A stretch of DNA of 64,000 nucleotides. It comes from Trifolium pratense. Taxonomy: Eukaryota > Streptophyta > Magnoliopsida > Fabales > Fabaceae. This document shows positions 15,614 to 26,904 of this stretch, piece by piece. Numbering within the stretch: position 1 is the first letter of the stretch; each line of letters starts with the position of its first letter. The notes under the pieces are model-generated. The model had not been told where the DNA came from, ran no database searches, and saw only the letters and a list, made by a program, of their open reading frames with translations. The DNA lies in the NCBI RefSeq assembly GCF_020283565.1, contig NC_060060.1, positions 33,294,001 through 33,358,000 of the forward strand. The letters run 5' to 3'. The position numbers and the translations under genes are program-made.

Positions 15614-17771
15614 TCAAGGTCGGTCAGACGGCTGATTTAGTGGTCGCTTCCCCTTGCCACTGTATGTTGGCTGACGCGGCCTTCCTTGGCCTCGGCCTCT
15701 ACCTCCCTCATTTATTACGACTGGGGGGAGTGACAATCGCGGAGGTCGTGCCACAGCCCTATGAACGAAGTTTGGGGCTTGATTGGGATCAAAGCTGGCT
15801 TGATTCGGGAAGAAGTTGTCTTGGGGTTGATTGGGGTTTTCATGTGGGATTATGAAGTCTTGTTGATATGGATTTGATGATCTCTGTCGATGGTATTCGG
15901 TGAAAGCAGTTTGTTGATTATTTCTACCGCTTCCGCCACTACTGCTTCCACTTGTTTGCCCAACAGGATCAAAAAATTGCAAATGAATTGGTTCATTAAG
16001 CATTTGACTCATATCCTATATGCTCATACTCAGTACTGGATCACCCTCTCGGTACTCCGGCAGTTGATTCAAATTGACCATGCTATTCAAATCCGGTCGA
16101 TATTCTTGTTCACCGGCATTTTGATTTTGTCGTGCCGATCCCTGAGATGATGATCCAACCCCTGCCGGCGCCGGCGCCCTCTGCTGCGCAAAGAATTCCT
16201 GCAATACATGTTGGACCCGTTGGTCCACCCGCTGATCAAATGTTGCTTCGTACTCTTCGCGGAATTTTTCTCGATACGTGGCCCTCATTCGCGCTTCATA
16301 CTCATCATCGGTTTCCTCTCTTTGAGCTGGCCGAGAGCGTCCTGTACTAGATGAAGATGAAGATGTGTAAGTGACATCTCTTAAACCAGTTGGGTCACTT
16401 GCATATAAAGAAGATGTACACCAAGCAGCGAATTTGCGACCTCGATTCGCACCACCAGCATTCTTAACAAAAGCCAACGACATCTTGTTTCGACGAACCT
16501 CCTCATTATCTCGCCTATGAGGTGGTAGTCGTAGTTGGCTGGCATTATATTCTTCAGCCCAAATTTGCGTCAACCTCTGCAATAAATTAAAAATTAATTA
16601 TAATTAATTAATTATAATGTTTAAATATAATTATAATGTTTAAAAAATAATGTTATAAGAAATAAATAATAAATAATATATATAAATACTTACCGAAACT
16701 TCTTGCGCCCTTGCCCCCGTCCATTCACCGGAATCTGCATACTTGTGCATCAGGTCATTCATTTCCATAAAGGTGGGTGGACGACCAAATTGTTGAATGA
16801 ACTCAAGACGAAGCGTTACGGCAGATTTCGACCCTCCAGAGTGTACGCACGCACGATTGGCTTCATCAGTATTTCTGTTGTTTTTGTTCTTTATACACTT
16901 TGCCTTATACTCTTCCTCTTCCCATCTGAGGCACAACATAGGGTATGAATTACCAGCGAGCCAAAGTGGTGGTTTTGAAGGATCCTTTTTAACCTTTTTC
17001 CGTGCTTCAAAAAGTAAGGTCGACAGACGCTTGGTGGCTTTTTTGTTGAATATAGCCTCAATAGCCGCTGTGTGGTGATTTAGCCAAGTTACTTGCGACT
17101 ACGAAAAATAAAGAAAAATTGTTAATAAATTAGTAAATATATGTTTAGTAACAAAATTGATTGGATAAAAAAGTAATTATAAATAAAAACGTACCCTGAA
17201 GCCATTCCAAAATTGTTGATATCCACGCTCATCTGCCTTGACCTCCGTCCAGTTGAGATATGGAGCTTGGAATTTGGATTTCAATGCATAATTGATTGCC
17301 TTCGTCGCCGCATTTTGGGGTTGCAAACTGCACAAAAATGAATTAAAACAATATATATATATATATATATATATTAGTTAAGAATAATAATCATATATAT
17401 CCAATTAATTTATTAAACACAAATTCTTAATAATAATTAACTTACTCTGTGGCGGTATATGGCATGATGATGGGTCTACCATACCGGTCAACCAACAATT
17501 CATTTTGAGGAGCTAGAAGTGCAATATCGGCAATTTCCTCGTCCTCATGGTCATCATCGTCGTCGTAGGAGTCGTACTCCTCTTCCACACCATCTACAGT
17601 TCGAGACTTGGGCATACCCTCCAACCATCGATTCCGAACAACGCGGCGGGGTAAAGCACGTCTACGTCCCCCGCGTCCGCGTCCTCCGCGTCCGACACCC
17701 GGTGGTGGTGGAATATCATCAATGTCATCATCGACATTGTCATCATCGAAATTTTCTTCATCTGGATTCAT
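15614..17771 (-). pseudogene. CACTA TNPA/Ptta-like protein with in-frame stop
   Basis: In CACTA elements this second protein binds subterminal repeats and assists excision. Exons on the minus strand: 17446-17771, 17195-17327, 16694-17098, 16016-16576, with canonical junctions that join in frame. The product starts with an acidic then Gly/Arg-rich stretch (NFDDDNVDDDIDD, GRGGRGRGGRRR). The plant transposase Ptta/En/Spm domain follows (NWTEVKADERGYQQFWNGF, HSGGSKSAVTLRLEFIQQFG, FMEMNDLMHKYADSGEWTGA), then a Glu/Gln-rich coiled region (EEYEATFDQRVDQRVQHVLQ). A single TAG at 16016-16018 ends it at 474 residues, yet the same frame continues 133 codons (15614-16015) into a Gln/Pro/Gly-rich tail. 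The stop may be a nonsense mutation or a true end with a skipped tail; the first is likelier. Confidence 0.75.
17340..17373. repeat. (AT)n microsatellite
   Basis: Run of alternating A and T in a tnpA intron of the CACTA element. Confidence 0.8.
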
Positions 17772-17800
17772 TTATAATAAAAAAATATATGACAAATATA

Positions 17801-18311
17801 TCTATAACAATATATAAAAGGGATAAGGGAGTTTGGGCTGGATTTTTTTTGGTCCATTTTGCCCTTAACTTCCTTTATGGTTTTTTAATTATTCCATAAT
17901 TGCCCTTAACTTCCTCTCTTTTTTTTTATGGTTTTTTCATCTATATCTATTCTATACTGTATCTATAACATAACAATATATAAAGGGGATAAGGGAGTTT
18001 GGGCTGGATTTTTTTTGGTCCATTTTGCCCTTAACTTCCTTTATGGTTTTTTAATTATTCCATAATTGCCCTTAACTTCCTTTTTTTTTTTTTATGGTTT
18101 TTTCATCTATATCTATTCTATACTATAATATATAAAAAGAATACATGAGTTTTGGGGTAGAATTTTCATAATACCAACATTACCCTTGCTTTTTTTAGTA
18201 GCAACAAAAATCTTTTATTAACAAACTCACCATAACATAAGACGTATCTTTTTTTTTGGGTACATAAGTTAGACACAGGCAGGCGCGGAACGCGCCTGCC
18301 TGGCCCGCTAG
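17801..18311 (+). mobile_element. Non-autonomous Helitron nested in CACTA
   Basis: The 3' end shows the hallmark structure: a 12-bp perfect stem (CAGGCAGGCGCG at 18276-18287 with its complement at 18291-18302), loop GAA, five bases, then CTAG at 18308-18311. The 5' end is TC (TCTATAACAATATATAAAAG from 17801). The junctions are A before and T after, as expected for insertion between A and T without duplication. Two direct copies of about 166 bp (starting near 17801 and 17961) carry repeated 5'-end-like sequence, and a third TCTATACTATAATATATAAA occurs near 18116. No coding capacity. Confidence 0.88.
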
Positions 18312-19846
18312 TTTATATAATTAAGAAATACATGACAGTCAAACCAAGTAGCCTTCCCACCGTTGTGTAACCAAAACGCTTTGGTGTCCATCATGCAAAT
18401 AGGACATCCTAGTTTACCATGTGTCCCCCATCCAGACAACATCCCATATGCAGGAAAATCATTAATGGTCCAGATCAAAGTTCCTCTCATATTGAAATTT
18501 CGTTTTTGGTTGATATCATACGTCGCAACACCGTTCCACAATCTCTTCAAATCATCAATCAAAGGTTGTAAATAGATATCAATACCAACAGTTGGACTAG
18601 ATGGGCCTGGTATTACAGCGGCTAAAAACATGTAAGGTTTTGACATGCACATATCAGGAGGAAGATTGTACGGGGTAACCAGAACATGCCAACATGAATA
18701 TGGAGTAGCTGATACTTGAGTATATGGTGTAAATCCATCTGAGCATAACCCAAGTCGGACATTCCGTGGCTCCGAAGCAAATTCGGGATAAGCTTGATCA
18801 AAATGCTTCCAAGCCATTCCATCAGAAGGATGTCGCAACTCACCTGACATTTTTCTCCTTTCATAGTTTTCACGATGCCATGTCATTTTACTGGCAGTTT
18901 GCATCGATGCATACAACCTTTGCAACCTTGGTATTATGGGTAAATAGAACATCGCCTTTCTTGGGATTGGCTTCCTTCTGACTGACCGTGAATTTCTTGT
19001 TACACGATATCTTGGTTCTTGACAAAATTTACATTCAAGTAATGCACCGTCAGCTACACCAAATTCGTTGCTATAGTACAACATACACCCGTTAACACAA
19101 CAGTCAATTCTCTTCGCTCCGAGTCCTAACTTTGCAACCAATTGTCTTGCTTCGTAATAATTTTTTGGCAAATCAAGAGGGCGGTCTATTGTTATATCCA
19201 ACATCAGTTTCGTTATCAAGTCCATGGTGTATTCTGAAACAAGACATTCAGACTTGATACCCAAAAGTCTAATACACACCGTTAACTTTGAGTCTCGAGA
19301 GCCTTCACACAACGGTGTATTTGTCTCTTTCAAAAGATCAAAAAATCGCTGGGCTTCCTCATTTGGTCGCTCGACGTTAACATCAGCGTCATATTCATCA
19401 TCAGCAGGGTCGTCGACATCATTTGGCACATAAATCGGCGTATTAAACCCAAGGGAATTAGTTATCATATTGTCCATCTCATTAAACGGATCATAATGCT
19501 GATGATAATATTCGGGAACAACAACGGGCTGAAAAACACTGCTTGAAGCACGATTTTGATTCACGAGAACAATCGTGGAACATCCCTCGCCATGACTTGA
19601 CCAAACCCAATAATTAGGTTGGAATCCCTTTTTATATAAATGAGACCTAATTTCATCTTCGCTACGTATTCTTGTACATCGACAAAGTACACACGGACAT
19701 CTAATTCCCCCTTCACGTATCACAATGTCATTATATTTTACTGTATTGATAAACATTTCGACCCCTATTTTAAATTCCTCTTTAACCCGGCCCCTCTTTC
19801 CAGGATTATGTCTATCGTACATCCAATTACGATTTGTAAAATCCAT
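18308..19846 (-). pseudogene. CACTA TNP2-like transposase, C-terminally truncated
   Basis: 512 codons in one exon. Seen: an N-terminal transposase-associated domain (about residues 1-85, with CPCVLCRC and HLYKKGFQPNYWVW), then the Transposase_21 (TNP2) core with ACVNGC-type cysteines (CCVNGCMLYYSNE, LLECKFCQEPRY), LGLCSDGFTPY, PGPSSPTVGIDIYLQPLIDD and GWGTHGKLGCPICMMDT. The open frame ends TGTCAT then GTATTT; the CAT|GTATTT junction looks like a splice donor, so the last few residues are probably intronic. The TAG stop lies in the CTAG end of the Helitron. Intact TNP2 proteins continue for several hundred residues; no such exons remain before the TNPA gene, so this copy cannot make full transposase. 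Confidence 0.88.
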
Positions 19847-20109
19847 ATCTGCGTAGTTTAATTAATATATAATTAGATCAATGTATTAAATTTATTACTT
19901 TATTTTTCAAAAGTATTTTGGACATATATATATGTCTACTCAACAATAACATATAAGCTTTTAACATTTTATTTTTAAAGTTTATGGTTTATTAAATCTA
20001 AAAAATACTAAGTTTTTTAGTTGACAAAACTACCGACTTTTTAACATATATATTATAATTTTTTTAAATATAATTTTTTTCTTTTTTTAAATACATAGTA
20101 ATAATAAAA

Positions 20110-21440
20110 TGTTAGTAACTATTTCTAAGTGTACGGTAAAAAAAAAACTATCACTAAATATTATAAATTAAAATTACATATATTACTTACTTGGGTGCCG
20201 GGTAGAGTCTTACTTGGCGCGCTCCTAACCACAAACTCCGCTCCTAACCCACGACCTCCGATGACCACGAGAATTTGCTAATAAAAATTGTAAACAACAA
20301 AATATTAGAACATATACATTTAAATAACAAAGTAAAAATTTTAACTTTAAAAGTAAAACACAAACACTAACCACTTTTTGGATGGAGATATGAAAATTAC
20401 ATTACTTTTTTAAAAATACACAAACTGTTAAAAATTTTCTTTTTTAAAAAGAATTTTTTAAAAATTTTGTTTTTTAAAAAAAGAATATAAATATACTGTT
20501 TTTTTGAAAAAAAAAATACTTATTTAAAAAAAAATTACTGTTTTCGAAATAAACAAAATTAAATATATTTTTTTAATTTTTTTTACAAAAACAATAACTT
20601 TTATACATAGTGATAAGAAAATATTAGTAACAAATTACAAAGTATTAATTAATAACTATTACTAAGTATACGGTAAAAAAAACTATCACTAAGTATTATA
20701 AATTAAAATTACGTTACTTACTTGGGTGCCGAGTAGATTCTTACTTGGCGCGCTCCTAACCCACGAACTCCGCTTCACTCACGACCTCCGATGACCACGA
20801 GAATTTGCTAATAAAAATGGTAAACAACAAATATTAGAACATATACATTTAAATAACAAAGCAAAAATTTTAACTTTAAAAGTAAAACACAAACACTTAC
20901 CACTTTTTGGATGGAGATATGAAAATGACATTACTTTTTTAAAAATACACAAACTGTTAAAATTTTTTTTTATTAAAAATAATTTTTTAAATATTTCGTT
21001 TTTAAAAAAAAGAATATAAATATACTGTTTTTTTGAAAAAAAAATACTTATTTAAAAAAAAATATTACTGTTTTCGAAATAAACAAAATTAAATATATTT
21101 TTTTAATTTTTTTTACAAAAACAATAATTTTTATACTTAGAAAAAATAAAATATTAGTAACAAATTACAAAGTATTAATTAATAACTATTACTAAGTATA
21201 CGGTAAAAAAAACTATCACTAAGTATTATAAATTAAAATTACGTTACTTACTTGGGTGCCGAGTAGATTCTTACTTGGCGCGCTCCTAACCCACGAACTA
21301 CGCTCCTAACCCACGACCACGAGAATAAGATTTGCTAATAAAAATAGTAAACAACAAATATTAGAACATATACATTTAAATAACAAAGCAAAAATTTTAA
21401 CTTTGTAAAAATAAAACACAAACACTTACCACTTTTTGGA
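20110..21440. repeat. Tandem repeat of about 530 bp, 2.4 copies, in CACTA
   Basis: The anchor TTGGGTGCCG recurs at 20191, 20722 and 21252 (spacings 531 and 530), each followed by TTACTTGGCGCGCTCCTAAC and a long A/T stretch. The last copy is partial. The array lies between the transposase start and the right subterminal repeats, where the 5' UTR or promoter would be. Confidence 0.85.
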
Positions 21441-21599
21441 TGAAAATATGAGAGTTAAAAGTATGAAATTTAAGAGAGAAGTTAGAGAAAATTTAGAGAG
21501 AGAATGGAAATGTAAAAATGAAGTGAAGTGTAGAATGAATTATAAATAGGAGAAGGGAAGGGTAAAGGATTTACAACGGTCAAAAATTCAATTTTCGCA

Positions 21600-21950
21600 A
21601 TTTAAAATACATTACTGACGGCCTCTGACCGCCATAAATGTCCAACGGTCTGAAATTACTGACGGCCTGAAGCCGTCAATAACGTTTCCACTTTTCCTTC
21701 CTTCAAGATGCTTTACTGACGGCCCCTGACCGTCACAATATTCAAACGGTAATGCATTACTGACGGCCTGCAGCCGTCGTAATGTGTCATACCTTTTCCG
21801 TCTTTCAAGAAGCGTTACCGACGGCCCTTGACCGCCACAAATGCTCATTTTGACCGTTTTGAATTTTTACGTCCTCCAAGATGCATTATTGACGGCTGGG
21901 AGCCTTCAATAACTAAAAATACATTACTGAGGGCCTTTAGCCCTCAATAA
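21600..21950. repeat. CACTA right subterminal repeats
   Basis: Repeated TTACTGACGGCC, GCCGTCAATAACG and CAACGGTC motifs in both orientations, matching the left subterminal zone. Confidence 0.85.
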
Positions 21951-21983
21951 GTTTGGTCAAGAATAACTTGTTTTCTTGTAGTG

Positions 21984-22260
21984 GTGGGGGGCGGGCTTTA
22001 TTTATTATTTTTCAAATGGGGACCGACTATATAATAACAAACCCTAAAATTTTGCTTCCATTTTCATCTTCACCTTCACCTTCACCGAGCAACAACAATT
22101 TTCATCTTCGCCAATCAACAACAATTTTCTCAAAATGACAAACCAATTTGCTTCTTCTAAAACAATTTTCACAAACCAAATCGTCAAACCCTTGGTTCGT
22201 GCCTTTTCTTCCTCTTCATCATCATGCAACTACGACAACAAGGAGAGTTTCTGAAGAGTT
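21984..22260 (+). pseudogene. Right half of local repeat copy 2 with short ORF
   Basis: Resumes the repeat split by the CACTA (GGCGGGCTTTATTTATTAT, TTTTCAAATGGGG, a TATA-like ACTATATAATAAC at 22027, then a C/T-rich leader). An ATG at 22135 opens 39 codons (MTNQFASSKTIFTNQIVKPL, Ser run) resembling an organelle-targeting presequence; it stops at 22253. Probably the start of a decayed gene; no family recognised. Confidence 0.35.
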
Positions 22261-22344
22261 TTTTGAAGTACTTGAAGACTGCGGAAAGCAAAAACCCGCA
22301 GCCAAACTAAGGGAGTGAGCTAAGTATAATGCGAAGGATTTTAA

Positions 22345-23230
22345 GGAGGAAAATGCTAACAAAAGGGGATGAAGATGCGTTGGAAGGAGAAATTCCACCT
22401 AAGGACTAACATTCTTGAAAAACTCAACCGTGAAGAAGGTAAATCCATTTGTTGTTTTTTAGGGTTTCCATTACTTGTATTGAAGTGTTGCTATGAATTT
22501 TTGCCGTGAAGTGTTTACCCTAATGTTTGAATTCAACACATATTCTTCCATAATAAAATCAATTCGATGGGAAATATTTTGTAAAAACATAATGGTATGT
22601 GTGAATTTTGTGACCGTCATTCCATCATTATTGGTTATATTAGGGTTTCCATTATATATTGAAGTGTCCAATTAACACCTATACTAGTGTTGTTGGTAAA
22701 CCACAAAACCATTCATTTAAATAATAAAAATAAAAGAATGGTGGGGGCATTATTTATTATTTTTCAAATGGGGTAAGGTAAGGACTATATAAATAACGTA
22801 AACTCTAAGAACCTTCCTAGTTCCATTTTCATCTTCATCTTCAAACAAATTGTTTTCATCTATTTTTTCTTCGTTTAAACAAATTGACTTCAACAACAAA
22901 AACAAGGTAATCAAATGCACAAAGCAAGGACAATATCACATTCAATCATTAACAAAGACAATATACAGAGGCTCAAGATGTCATTCTCCATGATGGCCAG
23001 GTTATAGAGGTTCAGATGTGGATGTTTATTTGAATAAGTTTGATGATTGAAATGATTATGATTGGAATGATGACACGGTTGATGATGATGATGAGTTTGA
23101 TGATGTTCAAGTGGTGGATGTTATTATTGACTTTGAGTTTGACACTTTTGCTCTGACTTTACTTGATGTTTTAGAAGGCGAGGAGAAAAGATTGGTGCAG
23201 ACAACTTTTGAAATAAGTTGAGTAGAAGTG
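22345..23230 (+). pseudogene. Decayed gene copy encoding acidic C-terminus (duplicate D1)
   Basis: Paralogous to 25822-26672. Contains the promoter-like block (ACCATTCATTT, TTTTCAAATGGGGTAAGG, TATATAAATA at 22786) and a leader. A broken frame near 23005-23220 has an internal TGA, then an acidic run (WNDDTVDDDDEFDD) and a conserved tail (IIDFEFDTFALTLLDVLEG, TTFEIS, TGA). The tail is kept in both copies, which argues it was once coding. Family not recognised. Confidence 0.4.
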
Positions 23231-23470
23231 AAGAAAGAGAGGGCATCACTTACTGAGCTATTTCAAAGAACAAAGAGGAAAAATGAAGATTGTATAAAGA
23301 CAAGAGTAAAAAAGAAACAAGTCAAGAAAACGCCCAAGTCTCTCATGCATATTATGAAAAAAATGTTGAAAATGGTCCACAGTTCCTCAAAAAGCTGCAA
23401 GACCTCCGGCAATATTGCCGAATCTACTACAAGCAATACAAAGCTCAGTAAGGGCAGTCCCTATTACTAG
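23228..23470 (+). CDS. Lys-rich small ORF downstream of D1, doubtful
   Basis: 80 codons, starting MKKERASLTELFQRTKRKNE and very basic (KTRVKKKQVKKTPKS). It directly follows the acidic relic (the TGA of that frame overlaps the region) and is absent from duplicate D2. It may be a frame-shifted 3' continuation of the same decayed gene. No family recognised. Confidence 0.25.
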   Translation: MKKERASLTELFQRTKRKNEDCIKTRVKKKQVKKTPKSLMHIMKKMLKMVHSSSKSCKTSGNIAESTTSNTKLSKGSPYY

Positions 23471-23612
23471 ATTTTTTTTTTTGACAATTAGATATTCTAT
23501 TCTCTAACGGCTATTGTAATTCCCAATTGTAAAAAATTAGCTAGTTTGTCAAATAATTAATTAAAAGGGAAATAGGAACACATAAACAAATAAGATCACG
23601 GTGAATTATTAA

Positions 23613-24515
23613 GTGTCTGTTTGTTTCAGCGTTTTCACACCCAAACGCGAGTTTTTTTGCCCCAAATGCCATTTTTAATTTTCAGTGATGTTTGGACGGA
23701 TGCTTAAAGCGATTCTGTAGAGGTGCAAACGCGAGTTGGGCTGAAGCTACAAATCCGAGCTTCTACGTCAATCAAACGTGAATAAGAGATTTTAACTTTT
23801 CTGGTATATGTATACTTACCAAATTAACCTTTAGCTTCTCCAATTTTCTACCCATATGCATCTTTCTTCTTCAACAGTAACCTGTTACCCATGACTTATT
23901 TTTCATTTTTTCCTGCAAATTGTAAATGAGTTTCTTCAATTTCAACAAAATGGCCAGTGTGGCGATTTTCTTTCTCAACCCTGTTTCAGGTTGCATGGCG
24001 GCTGCAAATTTACAACTCCCTCTTTCTCTAGGTTAGAGAAGATGGGATTGAGCTCTAAAACAGTGATAATTTTCGTTTCTTCCCCAAGCCCATTAATTAA
24101 TAGTTTTTTTTTTGGTAGAATTTTGAAGATCATCATTAATTAATTATTAGTTTCTTACACAACCCATTAAATTGCAAGTTCATAACATAATGACATAAAA
24201 TAATTTTAAATATAACATGCATTTTACTGTTTAAAATATGTATTTTACTGTTTATAATTTTTCAATTATTTGTTTATAATTTTTTAAATGTAGTTTATAT
24301 TTTTAATGTTGTTGATTGTTAGTTAAATTAAAAACTCATTTTGGTAATTAGTCACCCTAAAAGCAATTTTGATCTAAATTATCCAAACAATATAAATTGG
24401 TGAAAATCACTTTTACTAAATGTATCCAAACATAAATCAATTCTGTTCAACTTACTTTTAACCAAACTCAATTCTGTCAAACTCAATTCTCTTCGCCGTC
24501 AAACCAAGCACACAC
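23613..24515. mobile_element. Possible PIF/Harbinger-like MITE
   Basis: Imperfect inverted ends (GTGTCTGTTTGTTTCAGCG on the left; the right end reversed reads GTGTGTGCTTGGTTTGACG) are flanked by TAA on both sides, a 3-bp duplication typical of PIF/Harbinger. The inner sequence (AATCACTTTTACTAAATG, CCAAACATAAATCAATTC) resembles common plant MITEs. No ORF. Confidence 0.45.
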
Positions 24516-24760
24516 TAAGTCTAAAAACGTTGTTTGGAGACAAAATCAAATGTAAGAAGATAACAATACAAAATATGAATCTTCAATATTATGGTCATAC
24601 TTCACATGATTCGTTGACCAAAACCTTGGATCTTATGGACCTGAAATCATAACAGAGCAATTTACCCTATTACTACAACTGCAAACTTAAAGATAAATAA
24701 ATTACACAATCAAACATTTGTAGTATACAAGCAGGAAAAACCAGTATCAAATACTTTACC

Positions 24761-25207
24761 TTAATTATAAGGCATCAGTTCCAATGTCATAGTGAAAGAC
24801 ATTACGGAAAACCAATGCATTGATCGCAAGGTGTCGATCAAGTTCACATCACCGATTGTAACATCAAGCAGGACCCTATGACTTTGGTTTACGAAGTCTG
24901 GATCGACCAGTGAGTTGTCGCAAAAGGTCAAAAGCAAACGATTTCCTTGTAAAGAAATTGGTATAAAAGTTAGAGGATCTATAGGATGACCTATGTACAC
25001 ATCTATCAGTACAATCCAATTATTGTTTCCTTCTAATTGACGTATCCGAAGAAAGTCCGCAAGGAAAGCGGCACAACAAAGCTTGTTTTCTAGACAACAT
25101 AAAATTGGATCACCAACTACTAGTAGAAGTGAAAGTCTTCTAGCTCGTTCACTCTCACAATCAAAAGAAAGTATTAATTCACACATAATGCAAGAATAGT
25201 GAGACAC
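24761..25207 (-). CDS. Unrecognised ORF, 148 aa
   Basis: ATG at 25207 to TAA at 24761. The N-terminus is MSHYSCIMCELILSF, the middle has NNNWIVLIDVYIGHPIDP, and the end is Leu/Met-rich (FTMTLELMPYN). The tail (FIPISLQGNRLLLTFCDNSL) faintly resembles F-box-associated domains of legume F-box proteins, but no F-box or start-side partner exon was found. It could be an exon of a decayed gene or a chance frame. Confidence 0.3.
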   Translation of the reverse strand: MSHYSCIMCELILSFDCESERARRLSLLLVVGDPILCCLENKLCCAAFLADFLRIRQLEGNNNWIVLIDVYIGHPIDPLTFIPISLQGNRLLLTFCDNSLVDPDFVNQSHRVLLDVTIGDVNLIDTLRSMHWFSVMSFTMTLELMPYN

Positions 25208-25820
25208 GCCTTATTGCTACATTCTGCATGTCACCTTAATTAGTGAAAAGGAAGGACTAGAGATCAAATGAAATCCTCTGCTCCTTTTCACTTGGAGGCG
25301 ATACAGATCAATGTGTCATAGTGACTCACCAATTTGAAAATACATTCAATTTATATATATTCAACCTTTACTCTTTAATTAATATTGTGTACTATATATA
25401 TTTTTTATAAGTAGTCTAATAGCTTTCACGAGTGTTTGATGTTCAAACTCCTATTTCTATATAAAATATAATGTTTCTATCAATTGAAGTAAACTCATTG
25501 GAATATTTGTCTATCTATGATACTATACAATCACTAAATTTTACTATTATGCATGTATGACAATCAATAATAACCAAAATTAATTTATTATTCATTTATA
25601 TTTTTCAGACAAGGGATTAGTTATTTAGTTTAACGATTAAGTCTCCAATATATTTGACCTAATTTAATTAATTTTATAAGAGTGACACACAACTATAATT
25701 TATCTATTAATCCATTGAGGACTATTCTATAAAGAACATACCATGTTACAAGAGAACAAAAAGTTCCAACTCAATTAGAACATATAGGTGCTGAAAAATT
25801 TGAGTTGAATCGTTGACATG
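25208..25820. other. AT-rich intergenic stretch
   Basis: No gene, repeat end or structured element recognised. Confidence 0.5.
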
Positions 25821-25821
25821 A

Positions 25822-26672
25822 GGAAGATGCTAACAAAAGGGGATGAGGATGCGTTGGAAAAAAGAAGGTAAATCCATTTGGTGTTTTTTAGGGTTTCCAT
25901 TACTTGTATTGAAGTGTTGCTATGAAATTTTGGCGTGAAGTGTTTACCCTAATGTTTGAATTCAACACATATTCTTCCATAATAAAATCAATTCGATGTG
26001 AAATATTTTGTAAAAACAGTATGGCATGTGTCAATTTTGTGACTATCATTCCATCATGTTATTGGTTATATTAGGGTTTCCATTACATGTATCAAAGTGT
26101 TTGAAGTGTTCAATTAACAGTAAACCACAAAAACCATTCATTTAAATAAATAAATAAATAATAAAAATAGAAGAATGGTGGGGGCATTATTTATTATTTT
26201 TCAAATGGGGTAAGGTAAGACTATATAAATAACATAAACCCTATTATCAAAAAAAAAAAAAACATAAACCCTAAGAACCTTCCTAGTTCCATTTCAATCT
26301 TCACCTTCAAAGAAATTGTTTTCATCTATTTTTTCCTCGTTTAAACAAATTGACTTCAACAACAAAAACAAGGTAATCAAATACACAAAGCAAGGACAAT
26401 ATCACATTCAATCATTTAACAAAGACAATATACAGAGGCTCAAGATGCCGTTCTCCATGATGGTCATGTTATAGAGGTTCAGATGTGGATGTTTATTAGA
26501 ATGAGTTTGATGATTGAAATGATGACGCGGTTGATGATGATGATGAGTTTGATGATGTTGAAGTGGTGAATGCTATTATTGATTTTGAGTTTGACACTCT
26601 TGCTCGGACTTTACTTGATGTTTTAGAAGGCGGGGAGAAAATACAAGCGACTTTTGAAATAAGTTAAGTATG
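25822..26672 (+). pseudogene. Decayed gene copy encoding acidic C-terminus (duplicate D2)
   Basis: Paralogue of D1 (22345-23230), sharing ATGCTAACAAAAGGGGATGA, the promoter block with TATATAAATA at 26222, and the acidic tail (DDDDEFDDVEVV, IIDFEFDTLARTLLDVLEG, ATFEIS, TAA). Relative to D1 it lacks about 50 bp near its start and has two internal stops (TAG and TGA) in the acidic frame. Confidence 0.4.
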
Positions 26673-26904
26673 AATAAATAGCTAACGGAGAAGCTGGAAA
26701 TTTAGGTATAATGTAGAAGCCGAAAATTTAGATAGCGGAGATGATGAAACTTCATCTAATGGAGAAGATGAAAATTAAACAAATATCAAGGACAAAAAAG
26801 AAATATGGAAGAGTATGATTTAATATTAAATTAAACAAATATCTAAATTTTGCAATAAATCAAAATCCAAAACTACATAAAGAGAAGGTTGGTTGAATTG
26901 GCCA

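Larger units (their letters stand above)
14959..21983 (-). mobile_element. CACTA (En/Spm) DNA transposon, 7.0 kb, both ends present
   Basis: The left end CACTATAAGAAAAC (14959-14972) and right end GTTTTCTTGTAGTG (21970-21983) are inverted with one mismatch, and both are flanked by the 3-bp duplication GTG (14956-14958 and 21984-21986), as CACTA elements require. Subterminal zones 14975-15240 and 21600-21950 carry many copies of TGACGGCC and GGCCGTCA in both orientations; in this superfamily such repeats bind the TNPA protein. Genes on the minus strand encode a TNP2-like transposase and a TNPA/Ptta-like protein, both damaged. A Helitron is nested at 17801-18311 and a tandem repeat occupies 20110-21440. 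Confidence 0.93.

Noticed and set aside
16703..17899. Plus-strand ORFs rich in His/Arg/Pro
   Set aside because: Antisense shadows of the TNPA exons, whose acidic and Gly/Arg codons generate them.
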